Source: Symbiodinium natans
Taxonomy: Eukaryota; Sar; Dinophyceae; Suessiales; Symbiodiniaceae
Reading direction: 5' to 3'
DNA: 64,000 nucleotides
NCBI GenBank assembly: GCA_905221605.1
Contig: CAJNDS010002526.1
Coordinates: 315,327 to 379,326, forward strand
Both the position numbers and the translations under genes were made by a program. How positions within the stretch are numbered: position 1 is the first letter of the stretch; each line of letters opens with the position of its first letter. The notes under the pieces are model-generated. The model did no database searches. It had not been told where the DNA came from and worked only from the letters and a program-made list of their open reading frames with translations. Positions 1-9,795 of this stretch are shown one piece after another.

Positions 1-10
1 TTTCTTACAG

Positions 11-122
11 TTGCGTTCTGTTGCAAACCCTCCACCCGAGGAAAGCAACATTGGCTCTTTTTGATCCAGAACAAACTGGCAAAGTCAGCGTGCAGAATTT
101 CTTGCTCCCAGATGCAGTTTAA
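11..122 (+). CDS. EF-hand exon (partial gene, 5' part off-window)
   Basis: The first bases (TTTCTTACAG) look like a pyrimidine-rich 3' splice site. The exon after it reads in frame to a TAA at 120-122. It contains a helix-loop-helix calcium-binding loop, LFDPEQTGKVSVQNFL: D at loop position 1, E at 3, T at 5, G at 6, V at 8, N at 12, flanked by hydrophobic residues. The acidic residue at position 12 is replaced by N, so binding may be weak. EF-hand proteins act as calcium sensors or buffers. More EF-hand-like exons lie at 1129, 2656 and 3118, so this is probably one exon of a larger gene, but I cannot join them. The stop might instead lie in an intron. Confidence 0.45.
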
Positions 123-1128
123 CAGGCCGTCTAAAGACTGTCACAGGTCTGGTGCTTTCCTACGCATGAATTACGCATGGTCTCCACGATGTTGTGGTCT
201 AGCATAGCGGAGCCGAGGAAGGTACTCCAGAGCGAAGTGGAAGTCGAGCCTTGGTAGCAGCGACTTTTTGTTGCAGATCCTGCTGCAGCATGCTGTGGAC
301 ACAGAACTATTGCTGGATCTGTGCGAATCAGCATGCCCTCTGCGATGCGCCTCGCGTTATGGCATCCTGCCTACTTTGCCAACCAAAGTTCTCCTGCATG
401 TGTGTCGAGGACGACAGCCCTGGCCAGCGGACATCACATGTGCTCAGCACGTCTCAGCTGCAGTCTTTGGCACACGGGCTTTTCCCAGCCGAAGATGAAG
501 GCGCCAAGCGTTTCTCATTGCACTTCAAAACGCCGTGACATGTGGAACGTGGCAATAACCAGCACTGGTGACAGCTTAGAGCCTGCTTTCCCTCACTGCA
601 TCGTACAGGTCGAGGCCCAATCCTTCCCCAAGCCACAAGCCATGTCTCCATTTTCTCCTGCGGTCGATCCATCGACATGTGGGTGGTGAAGACGTTGGGA
701 GTGAGCACAGGGATCATTACGATCGAAAAAAGTGGTCACGCTTTCGGAGAAGGTCTATCTGAGAAGCCCCAATCCCAGTCCAGTGAGCGAACCTCTCCCA
801 TTCAGAAGAGCTTGCATCAGAGATCAGAGTACGTCCTGTTATCGGTGAGACACTGTCATACACTCATCCTCAGATGAGCGACCGTCAAAATTAGCGTTGG
901 TTAGCTTGAGTAAGGGACGGACATCAGTTCATGGTTTGGTGGCTTTTGACCTGCAGAACGGTAGGGGACACACAGAAAACGAACCCCAACAGGATGATAA
1001 AAATATGCGATGTAGGGACTTAGTATGAAATTAGCGGAAGAGCGTTTTAACTTGCGGAACGATATATGGGACACGCAAAAAAATATAACCCCAACATCCA
1101 TGCCGTTGAGCTTAACAAGAAATATTCA
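123..1128. other. Unassigned interval, probable intron or spacer
   Basis: No recognisable protein domain. Open stretches exist (for example 390-538 on the plus strand, ending HFKTP-stop), but none matches a family I know and none has clear splice sites. It probably represents introns or intergenic DNA of the EF-hand locus. Confidence 0.3.
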
Positions 1129-1201
1129 CCGCTGCTCAGATGAAGATGCTCCAGCCGAGCTGAGCGTGCACGAGTTCTTCGAAAGGTTTACAGCAGCTTA
1201 A
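1129..1201 (+). CDS. EF-hand exon, C-terminal type
   Basis: An open stretch reads SDEDAPAELSVHEFFERF and ends in TAA at 1199-1201. The loop has D1, D3, L8 and E12 of a canonical EF-hand, but position 5 is P and position 6 is A rather than G, so it is degenerate. The ending (LSVHEFF, then a short tail and stop) is built like the module at 11-122 (VSVQNFL, then a short tail and stop). That suggests duplicated terminal exons or a repeated EF-hand cassette. CTGCTCAG just upstream is a possible 3' splice site. Confidence 0.4.
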
Positions 1202-2655
1202 ACGCAGTTGCTCGCGTGCACTCGGCACAGAAGCCTGCACAGTTACTTAAGCGAGCAACGTGTGCATTGACTCGCACGTGCGCGCCCACTGCTGGGAATG
1301 CGTCCACACCTTGCAAGACAGATTGGTTTGGACTGCCATCTTCCGTTTTCTTCATGATCTCTCAGGTAATTTACCGACAGGCCAAAGCTATGACAGGCCT
1401 GCATCCGATGCTGTGATACCTGCACTTTAAACATGATTTGTGTTTCAGGCGTTTTAGGTCTTAGGTCTTCGCCATTCTTCTGCATGGAGCGAACACATGT
1501 TTGACTGTTTGACATCATCGATCAAAGCTGTGTCTTCAGGTGACGATCCCCTGGCCGAGTGGAGGGATGCGCTGAACCACATTGGTCATCTGCTTCTTAA
1601 GAGGGACCGCCTGTCCAACCAGCCAGGCATTACTCGAGCGGCTTGCCTCACTTCTGCAAGTCATCGGCAGCTGTTTCGAGTTTGTGCGTCGACCGTATTC
1701 GACAGCAGCGCACATGCTGGTATTGACAGTGTAAGTAGTACAGTGTTTCCGGCACGTGCGTACCAGTGCTATGCTTCAGGGGGCCTCTTCTCAAATTTGC
1801 TGGGTGTTTGTTGTTTTCTTCGTTTTACATTTTGGGGACCTCCCCCTGCTTCTGCCCCAGCTTGCATGTTTGCATTCGCCCATGTCAACTTGTTTGACGC
1901 CTCTGGTTTCACAGACATGCTTTCCGCCTCCCCGGCTTCAATCGTCCTTGCGTCCCTCGCATCCCCACGTCCGGCCCCTTCGCATCCTGCGTGTCGAGTC
2001 CCTCGCATCCCCCCTCCGATCCCGTGTCCCGCCTGGCGTCCTCCGATGTCCTCCGTGCCCCACATCACCCCCCGCCCGCATTGCATCCAGTGGCCAGAGC
2101 ATCATGAGCATCCATGCGGGTGCTAAGAAAGTGCACGTTGGATGTGCATCCAGTGGACAAAGCACCCATGCCCGCATGATAAGAGCGAACGTATTACCCA
2201 GCTCACAGTTGTCACCAAACTCGTCCCCCGCGTCCCGCCCCGCGTCCCGGGCTGCCAGGCACTCCATTCCCGTACACTTATGCCAGAACAAGTAAACGAG
2301 CGGACATGAAGTAGGCGCAAAAGACACCTGGACAACTATGTCATAAAATTATGCCGAATCATTCAGTGAGTTTCTTGTTGCCTTGTGCTGCACGTCTTGC
2401 AAGGGCTATGTACTGCCAACATTTCTGAGTCGGCTGCCCCGAGCAAAGCGAGTGCAGGCTAGTCTGACATCCTGTGCTAAGTCGTCTCTGTCCTACACAT
2501 TGAGAGCAGCCTTTCTCAAGGTAAAAACTGGCGCCAGCGTGCACTCACGCAAGACCGTTTTTCAGGTGCAACGCTTGCAACCTGGCTTGCAACGATCTGG
2601 TCTTAAACACTTCGGACCAGGCGCTACAAGGTAGGGCAAATGTCGCTTCATGCAA
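1202..2655 (+). other. Spacer with coding-like patch (1497-1625)
   Basis: Mostly non-coding in appearance. From 1497 a stretch reads FDCLTSSIKAVSSGDDPLAE and on through an amphipathic helix-like segment to about 1625; it looks like a real exon but matches no family I recognise. After 1750 the frame turns low-complexity (P, S, H rich), typical of chance reading through pyrimidine-rich intron. No other support. Confidence 0.25.
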
Positions 2656-2790
2656 GCATGCCTGCATATGCCAGCCAACATGATGCTTTCACTAAGGGCC
2701 CACCAGTTTGAGAAAGGCGACGAGTCTGGGGATGGACTGCTCACTCGGGCCGAGCTGGTGGACTATCTCAAAGGAGACCGAAGAAATGTG
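2656..2790 (+). CDS. EF-hand exon with canonical calcium loop
   Basis: The best EF-hand in the window. The loop DESGDGLLTRAE (2719-2754) has D1, S3, D5, G6, L8 and E12, and is flanked by FEKG before and LVDYLKG after, the classic E- and F-helix hydrophobics. Expected to bind calcium. The codons before it (HMPANMMLSLRAHQ) could be the start or the end of the preceding helix. Exon ends are not resolved; the frame degenerates after about 2790. It is most simply an internal exon of the same locus as the other EF-hand fragments. Confidence 0.55.
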
Positions 2791-3117
2791 TGCAGATCTG
2801 TGCGAAAAAACAGTGCAAGAAGGGTGTACAAACACGGCGACAGACCTTTCCGATGATTGATCAAAGTTTATTCAGGCGCTGTCAAGCGCTTTCAACGCTA
2901 ATTCAAGCGCTGTCAAGCGCACAAATTCTTTGATGCGAAAGCCGAAGCACGTTCAGGACTGGAGGGAATCGACGGCGTGATGCACAAGGGCCACATCATC
3001 AGTGATGCTGGCAAAGCTTGCTGCAACGGGAACTGCAGCAGGCCCATGCAGAGCATGTGCACGTGCCAGGCGACGCAGACTTAGAGGACATGGCGCTGCA
3101 GCTCGACCAGCTCAGTG

Positions 3118-3300
3118 GCCGTGAAACTGGCCAGGTTGTGGCCTCAGATTGGTCGCATCGTGACAGCACCTCCAGTCATATTAGACAGCTTCCGGATCAT
3201 GGAAGCCACTGGAAGCCTGGAGGTCAACTGGTTCAGCTTCCTCGAGGACGGACTCTTCGGAACAGCATCCACTTGAACGTATACAACAATGTGTACAACA
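3118..3300 (+). CDS. Degenerate EF-hand-like exon
   Basis: The frame reads WPQIGRIVTAPPVILDSF and then RIMEATGSLEVNWFSFLEDG. The second part has EF-hand spacing (G at loop 6, L at 8, hydrophobic F helix) but lacks the acidic ligands, so it is at best a structural EF-hand. GCCAG or CTCAG just upstream could be the splice acceptor. It falls 0.4 kb after the canonical EF-hand exon and probably belongs to the same gene. Another frame is also open here, so confidence is modest. Confidence 0.35.
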
Positions 3301-3310
3301 ACAGGGCTTA

Positions 3311-4084
3311 GAAATGCTTAGAACGACTCCTCAGCTTGAGGCCTTCATCGTCGAGCGGCCATCTGGGCAGGCCATCTGTGCACTGAGCCATGCAGAAGCA
3401 CCTCGTTGTTAGATTCTGTTAGAGTTTGCTGATGCCGTAAGCGGCTTGATTCCACAGGCAACTGATTTAAATTTGAAGGCTGCTAGGCGCCTGGAGCTGT
3501 AGGCAAAGGGCTTTCTGTAGCAATCAAACGAATGAAATCGAAAATCAAGAATCAAAACTAAGCATTTTATCTACTGATCTATTGATTTAGGCATCCCATA
3601 CAGGGGGGGGAGGGGGGGGCGCGGATCCCGTTCACTGACCCATTTCTGGTTACGAGCTCCCGCTCCTCAGAGCTTGCACAAGACATCGGAGGAGTACATG
3701 GATCAAGCAGAAAATCTGAAACTGGCCTACGAATCAGCAACTGCGAATCAGAAACGGCGGGGTGGTGGGGGGGGGGGGGTTAATTGCAGGTTGCCAACAT
3801 ATGAAAGTCTAACGAGAGAATACTCCACGCCTCGGAAGTGATGGGGGCCGGGGGTGGGGGGTCGGGGGAGGGTTTAGGGCTTGAAAGTTTAAGGTTTAGG
3901 CTTCTGGGTAAATAGCGTTTAGAAGTGCCGCCTATACCTCAGGATGCCCCTATCCCAAGTCCTTTTGAGTCCTGGACACAGGCTTAAAAGAGAAAGAAGA
4001 ACATCAGGGTTTAGGGTTAGGGTTCAACTGAGGTGCCCTCTCTAGGCACGAGTAAAGACTTTCCGAATTGAGCTTTTGCCGTTT
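3311..4084. other. Gene-free spacer with poly-G runs and TTTAGGG-like patch
   Basis: No coding signal. Contains interrupted G homopolymers (about 3602-3622 and 3765-3780) and, from about 3875 to 4025, degenerate G-strand telomere-like words (TTTAGGG, TTAGGG) in the opposite orientation to the large arrays after 25 kb. Confidence 0.5.
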
Positions 4085-4445
4085 TGCAGTTTCAAAGTGA
4101 TGGCTTTCCCGGTTTCCGAATAACCCGTTACATCGTCCGTTTCCCAGTTGCTGATTCAGCCATCTTGCAGTTTCCGAATCAGCCGTTTGCCGGTTTCCGA
4201 ACCAGCCGTTTGCCGGTTTCCGAATCAGCCGTTTTCCGGTTTCCGAACAAGCCATTAGGCAGTTTCCGAACCATCCCTTTCCTGGTTTCCGATTCCCCCG
4301 TTCCGGTTTCCCATTCAGCCGTCCTGGTTTCTGATTCAGCCGTTCTGGTTACCGATTCAGGCCTGGTTTCCGATTTTCCCCTGCTGGTTTCCGCATCAGG
4401 TCTGTTTTCCGATTCAACCGTTCTGGTTGCCGATTCGGCCGTTCT
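4085..4445 (+). repeat. TTTCCGATTCAGCC minisatellite
   Basis: About fifteen imperfect tandem copies of a roughly 22-24-base unit built around GGTTTCCGATTCAGCCGTT. Copies are less diverged in the first half (GCCGTTTGCCGGTTTCCGAA) and become T-rich (TTCTGGTTTCCGATT) towards the end. Units not a multiple of three and no conserved protein argue against coding. Spacers are not unique, so this is not a CRISPR array. Confidence 0.8.
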
Positions 4446-4829
4446 GGGGTGTTCTATTGTCGTCGACCGATTGCAGGCATGTAAGGCGCGAGGCATTGCG
4501 CAACCATGTGCTGCATTGTCAGGACTTCGATGCAGCTGAGGAGTTCATGTGCGAACACATCCTGAGCTTCTTGTGCCCCACATGGCCGGCATCCGGAGTG
4601 ATAGGTCCCCAGTGCCACCAGAAATCTTTCTGCGAAGGTACCGGCACAGGCATGCAGTTTGCTGCGGCTGCCATGAGGCGCAGAACTCTTGGGCACCCAA
4701 TCAGTACAGTAAGACTCAGCTTTCTGCAGCAAAGGCCAAGCTTCGGAAGTGAAAAGCCATGAGGAACCAGTTTGGCCCTTTAAGCTTCAATGACTTGAGG
4801 CTTTGGTGTCTGAAGCTCTGAGCCATGAA
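4446..4829. other. Unassigned interval
   Basis: Two short plus-strand frames are open here (for example HVLHCQDFDAAEEFMCEHIL around 4500-4565), but they overlap and neither is recognised. No splice sites convincing enough to call an exon. Confidence 0.25.
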
Positions 4830-5400
4830 ATCGAATGGGTGGGGGTCTAGGGGGCCTGCATGGTGCTCACACGCAGACGGGCGCAGATGCGGGCATCCTG
4901 CTAGGGGACCAACTTTCAGGGATTGGGGGTAGGGCTCAAATGAGGGTGAGGGGTGAGGGGTTGGAGGCATACACTGCAGCCAACGAGGGCAGGAAAGGGG
5001 GGGGGGGGGGGCACGGATTGGGGTTGAGGGCGAGGGCAGGCTAAGGTTTGGGCATACACTAAAAGCCAACACTGAGAAGGGGCAGAAAGAGGGGCGCGCT
5101 GGATTGGGATTGAGGGTGCGGGGAGACGGGGGGGAGGGGGGGGGGAGGGGTGTGCGGGGGGCAGCAGTGAGGGCATGCACTGGAGCCCCTCATTTTCAGG
5201 TAAGGGTTGCGGGTAAGGTTGGGGGTCCAGCTTAAGGGTGACTCACTGGGGGGGGGGGGTGGTGGGGGAGCGGGGAGCAAGGGCAGTGGTAAGGGCGGCA
5301 TGCACTCTGGGGAGACGGTGAGAGGACACGGTGGGGCCGGGGGGGAGGGTGGCAGGGGGCTGGATCGCGGTAAGGGGTGAAGAGGACATTATGGGTCTTC
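4830..5400 (+). repeat. G-rich low-complexity tract
   Basis: Repeated GGGGTGAGGG / GGGTTGAGGG words with poly-G runs at about 4998-5010, 5130-5145 and 5250-5260. The strand asymmetry is strong. Four or more closely spaced G-runs occur repeatedly, so G-quadruplex formation is plausible. Proline-rich minus-strand open frames here are artefacts of the composition. Confidence 0.7.
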
Positions 5401-5431
5401 ACTGACACCGCCCCGTTGCTCGGGTCGGCGT

Positions 5432-5451
5432 GTGTATATATATATATATAT
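5432..5451. repeat. (TA)n microsatellite
   Basis: Short pure TA run preceded by GTGTG. A similar run lies at 7478-7497. Confidence 0.85.
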
Positions 5452-5599
5452 GGGACGCTGTAGGAGTGCACTTTTTTCTATTTGTTCGAAGATATTTCAA
5501 AAACACTCTCACAATCACGAGTCATGCACAACATGCAAGTGCGCCAACCCAAAGCAGCGATACGGTGAATGTCCTGCCCCCGTTCTCAAAATAAATGGG

Positions 5600-6370
5600 C
5601 CAGCTTTATTGGAATCCTAGAAACAACAATAGGAATCCTCTATTTAAATCCGTGGGAACCCTATTTTCAATTAATCGGAGCCGTAAAGTCAATAGGAAGC
5701 CTCTTAAAATGAGTTGGAGGCCTCTCACAAAAAAATGGGAATCCTCGTAGAATGAATAGGAATCCTGTTAAACTGAAGAGGAACCCTACTACAATTAATA
5801 CGAACCAATCGGACTCCTATAAAAAATAATGTGAACCCTTAGAAAAACAATAAGGGTTCTACTAAAATGAACATGAGCCTAAACCAATAGGAACCCCTTT
5901 AAAGGGAATGAGATCCCTATTAATATTCCCATTAACATGAACAAGAATCTGATTAATTAAAATTGATGGGAATCTTATTACATGAGTAGGAGCCTTATTA
6001 AAATAATTTGGAACCCTATGAAACTTTATTGGGATCTTATGAAACTGAATAGGAATCCTCTATTGAATTATCGGAACCGGAGAACAGTTAATAGGACGGA
6101 AGCCTATTAAAATGAATAGGAACCCTTGACAAATCACAAAGAACCCGGGTTACAATTCACAGGAATCCTATTAAAACGAGAAGGAATCTTACTAAAATGA
6201 ATAGGAACCAATAGGCCTGAAAAACAATAGAATCCTTGTACAAGAACTAATAGGAATCCTACTAAACTCATATGAGCCTGAGCCTAATCCTTAAAATCAA
6301 TTAAAACCCTTTGCGAATCCCAGAAACATGAAGAAGAACCCTGTTTAAATTGATAGGAACCTTATTAAAT
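5600..6370 (+). repeat. Degenerate AATAGGAATCCTATTAAAATG tandem array
   Basis: About thirty strongly diverged copies of an AT-rich unit of roughly 20-27 bases whose core is AATAGGAATCCTATTAAA. The core is near-palindromic (AGGAATCCT against AGGATTCCT), so each copy can form a small hairpin. Frequent stops in all frames exclude coding. Confidence 0.75.
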
Positions 6371-6387
6371 TGGTAGGAGCCTTAGGG

Positions 6388-6537
6388 CGTGATGTCTTAG
6401 AATATGTTGCTAAGGTACAGTGTTTAGTATAGATATTAGGTTTTGCATATTGGGGGATGATTGCTTGAGACATCCTAGCTAAGGTATAGTTTTTAGGATA
6501 GATGGCATGCCTTGCGTATTGGGGCGTGATTGATTAT
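6388..6537 (+). repeat. Two-copy direct repeat of about 75 bases
   Basis: GCTAAGGTACAGTGTTTAGT... is followed by a second copy GCTAAGGTATAGTTTTTAGG..., both ending in ATTGGGG-GATTG. Non-coding. Confidence 0.65.
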
Positions 6538-6634
6538 ATGGAGGTTTTGGTACTCTCTCGAGATTTTGCAGGATTCGAGTTTGTTTTTTGGTACCTCCTC
6601 GAGAAATGGTGGCTGGGAGAGAGCCTCAGATCAC

Positions 6635-6885
6635 GAAATTCATGGAAAACATTGGTTCTACCAATGTTGTTGAAGGATGGAGCCGAAAAACATTGGTAAA
6701 ACCGACGTTTTCCAAAAACCCATGGTTTTCAAACCATGTGGCTGCGAGCTCGAAATTCATGGAGAACATTGGTTTTACTATTTTTTTTGAAGGATGGAGC
6801 CGAAAAACATCGGTAAAGCCAGTGCTTTCCAAAACATTCATGCTTTTCAAACCATGTGGCTGGGAGCACGAAATTCATCGATAAT
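6635..6885 (+). repeat. 117-118-bp tandem repeat with internal hairpins
   Basis: GAAATTCAT starts recur at 6635, 6752 and 6870, giving two full copies with periods of 117 and 118. Each copy contains GAAGGATGGAGCCGAAAAAC, and copy 1 has the inverted pair CATGGTTT/AAACCATG (8 bp, 2-nt loop). Open frames across it exist on both strands only because the repeat lacks stops. Confidence 0.75.
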
Positions 6886-6899
6886 ATATCAATGTTGTT

Positions 6900-7785
6900 T
6901 AAATTTGTGCAAAGCAGGACCTCGAGAGAATTTTGTCACGTCTCTCGCTCGCAAGCATCAGGACATGTCGTTCATCGCCCACCAGATGAGAGAAACACAT
7001 AATGCCGTGTGCTTGATTGTCCATGTTAGTGCTTTTGTCACGTACAAAAGGGCACTCAGAAGTGTAAAAACACACAAAACGCAAATACCAAAAACAACTG
7101 TACAAAAAAAACGTACAAAAATGAAATAACACCAGAAAGCCTAAAGCAAACCCAAAAAACACCCTGCAGAAGACACCGAAACACCGTACAAAAGAAAACA
7201 ATTCAGCAAAATCTCCAATAATACACAAAAATCCTCAAAAAATCAAAAAAAAATCCTGAGAGACTCTTCCCAGGGTCCGGCTCCCCAACAGAGTCCCTCA
7301 GGATTGGTTTGTTTGTTTTTTTTGTTTCTTTTTTGCTTTCCGTTTTTTGTTTTTTGTAGAGTTTTTGTGTAGTAATTATTGTTGCACGTTTTTCGTGTGG
7401 TTTTAAGGGTTTTTTAGAGTTTTGCGTGATTTTTTGTGAAAAAGTGCTCTCCCACAGCGTCCCATTTTCTATACATATGTATATATATATATATATGCTA
7501 ACCCCTTTCCCCGGGTTATCCACGCTTTTTTGTGGTTATCCACGCTTTTTGTGGTTGCGAGCCAGTTAAATCGTTCACGGGCCGCGGTGACCCCTGAACT
7601 CCCCCCCCAAAAAAAAAACAATCTTCTACATAACGTAAATGTATGCAATCCTTGAGATGTTGAGTCCTCTCCATCTGTCCAAACACTGGGCAGAGCGACC
7701 TCCTCCCCTCCCTTCCGCTCCGCTGCGCTCCCTGGTTTTTGTAAATGCTTTTTCTTTCCGGGGCTATCTCTAAAACCATATCGGT
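6900..7785. other. AT-rich spacer
   Basis: A-rich strand from 7050 to 7255 and T-rich from 7300 to 7460, with a (TA)n run at 7478-7497 and a C-then-A homopolymer at 7603-7620. CCACGCTTTTTTGTGGTTAT is nearly duplicated at 7520-7553. No coding evidence. Confidence 0.5.
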
Positions 7786-7789
7786 GAAG

Positions 7790-8780
7790 GTTTAAGTCTT
7801 ATAAAAAGAGACGCCCCGAAGCCCTATAGGGTTTAAGGCTTAAAGCCGATAGGGTTTTGGATTAAACCTGAAACCTGAGCCTTTAGATCCATAGGGTTTC
7901 AAGGTTAAGCAATCACACCTAAACCCTTAACCTTTAAATCCTTTAAATCCTATAGGGTTAATAGGTTTGAAGATTTAAGATCTAGGTATTTAAACCTAAG
8001 CCCATAGAGTTTAACCCTTAAGGGTTTACGATTTATGCATCTAAACCTGAACCCTTTCGGGTCAAGACCCTGAAAGCCTATAGGGCTCTAAAAGCCTCAA
8101 AAGTTTTAACCCCAAAGGCGATGAAGGTATACATGCCCAGACCTTAGGTTTTTGAGCCTTTAAACCCCATAAAGTCTAAGGTTTTAGGGCTTTTCAAGGT
8201 TTATCTCTAAAGCCCTCACGGGGTTAGCCCTATAGGGTTTGAACCCTCTAGGCCTATAGGGTTCAACAGTTTAGGGCTTAAGGTTTAGGCATTGCCTATA
8301 GGATTAAAGCATGAAAAACCCTATATGGCTACAGGCGTAAATCCCTAAACCCAAAATCCCATATGGTTATGCCTCTGTTTTTAGGGCTTGGTGGAAATGC
8401 AAAGAATAAGCAGGTATCAGGTTCAAAGGTTTAGGGGTCTTCAAGGTTTATAAGCCCATAGAGTTTAAACAATAAGGGCTTACGGTTTAGGCATTTAAAT
8501 CTAAATCCTAAGCTCTTTAGGGTCAGAACCCTGAAAGCCTATGGGGCTCTAAAAGCCTCAAAAGTATTAACCCTATAGGCGCTGAGGCTTTACATGCCCA
8601 GACCTTAGGTCTTTAAACCTTTCAACCCCATAAAGTTTAACGGTTCAGGATTTTTCAAGGTTTATCTCTAATACCCTCAAGGGGTTAGCCCTTTAGAGTT
8701 CAAACCCTATAGGCCTAGAGGGTTCAAAGGTTTAAGGTGGAGGCATTACCTATAGGATTAGAACCTTATAGCCCTGTGTA
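7790..8780 (+). repeat. CCTATAGGGTTTAAGG-type array with a 454-bp long-period duplication
   Basis: Made of TTTAGGG-related words altered to palindromic CCTATAGGG and TTTAAACC. A segment of about 310 bases starting at CCCATAGAGTTTAA (8001) recurs at 8455 with roughly 15-20 percent differences by eye. Shared landmarks in the same order are TACATGCCCAGACCTTAGGT, CCCCATAAAGT and GGTTTATCTCTAA. It resembles a decayed relative of the satellite after 25 kb, on the opposite strand. Confidence 0.75.
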
Positions 8781-8959
8781 CGACTCACCTTTACGTACTA
8801 TTTGATGGTTCTGTTTCCCCTTTCAAAGTTTTAAGGATTTTAAAGAATTTCAAAGGATCCTACAATTCTTTAAAAGCCTCAAACTCCTTAAGATTTTAAA
8901 AGGCCTCTGGTTCTCAAAATTTTAAGGAATGTAAAAGGCCACTTAAATATTTCAAACTC

Positions 8960-9125
8960 CGCAAAATCTTGAAAGTGTTAAATTATTCTGGGAAAGGCCC
9001 GGCCCGTTTGAGTTTTTTAAAATCCGTAAATTCCTGAAATCCTTGAAATTTTGAGACAAAATAGCTATTTGGGAAAAGGCCCGGCCCATTTAAATTTTCT
9101 AAAGCCCTTGAAACCCTTAAACTTG
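8960..9125 (+). repeat. Two diverged copies of a GGCCCGGCCC-containing unit
   Basis: GGGAAAGGCCCGGCCCGTTT (8990 on) and GGGAAAAGGCCCGGCCCATT (9070 on) are followed by similar AT-rich sequence ending in CCTTGAAA. Period about 80 bases. Non-coding. Confidence 0.6.
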
Positions 9126-9131
9126 TCGAGA

Positions 9132-9490
9132 CACACGGGCCGGTACAAGCCGGTACACAACCGTACAAGTTGTACCCGCCCCACCCCTAAAACCAAGAAC
9201 CAAGAACCAAGATTGCAGGGAGGTTTTGCCCTGCAATCTTGGTTCTTGGTTCTTGGTTCTATGGGGCCGGTACAACTTGTACCGATTTGTACCGGTTTGT
9301 ACCGGCCGTATGTTTCGACAACATAGAGACCGGTACAAATCGGTACAAATCGGTACAAGTTGTACCGGCCCCATGGAACCAAGAACCAAGATTGCAGGGC
9401 AAGACCTCCCCGCAATCTTGGTTCTTGGTTCCAGGGGCCGGGGCCGGTACAACTTGTACCGATTTGTACCGGTTTGTACCGGTCTCTACT
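9132..9490. repeat. Nested inverted repeats (GGTACAA and CCAAGATTGCAGGG families)
   Basis: Alternating palindromic blocks. Block B: a perfect 30-bp inverted repeat, arms 9191-9220 and 9229-9258, 8-nt loop. Block A: arms of 45 bp, 9261-9305 and 9330-9374, one mismatch, 24-nt spacer, built of GGTACAA/TTGTACC heptamers. Block B': perfect 21-bp arms 9375-9395 and 9412-9432. A further half-copy of A follows at 9441-9484 and a degenerate one precedes at 9135-9175. The series can fold as consecutive hairpins on either strand. Apparent protein frames through it are by-products of the repeats. It resembles a foldback element, but no target duplication was identified. Confidence 0.85.
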
Positions 9491-9654
9491 GGTGCATAAG
9501 AAGCATATAAATAGATAAGCAACCAGATAGAAAGAAAGCAAGCAGAAATCAACATGCTGGGACAAAGAAAACCCATCACGAACGAAAAACAGAAACACGC
9601 AGTGCCCGAACAAGAAAAACACAAAATAAGCAGAAATGCGTGGATAACTGGGGG

Positions 9655-9660
9655 GGTACC

Positions 9661-9692
<32 letters not shown>

Positions 9693-9795
9693 GTATGTAT
9701 GTGTATATGTATATGCATATGTATACGTATATGTACATATACATATACACATACATATACATATGCATATACATATACATATATACATACTCTGC
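9655..9795. repeat. (TA)n/(ACATAT)n alternating tract with 19-bp palindrome arms
   Basis: Almost pure purine-pyrimidine alternation. Perfect 19-bp inverted arms lie at 9697-9715 and 9736-9754 (GTATGTGTATATGTATATG and its complement), 20 bases apart. Prone to cruciform or Z-DNA structure and to length instability. Confidence 0.8.

Noticed and set aside
4085-4445. CRISPR-like array
   Set aside because: Units abut with no unique spacers; a eukaryotic minisatellite.
4716-5471. Proline-rich minus-strand proteins
   Set aside because: Produced by poly-G/GGGTGAGG composition on the plus strand.
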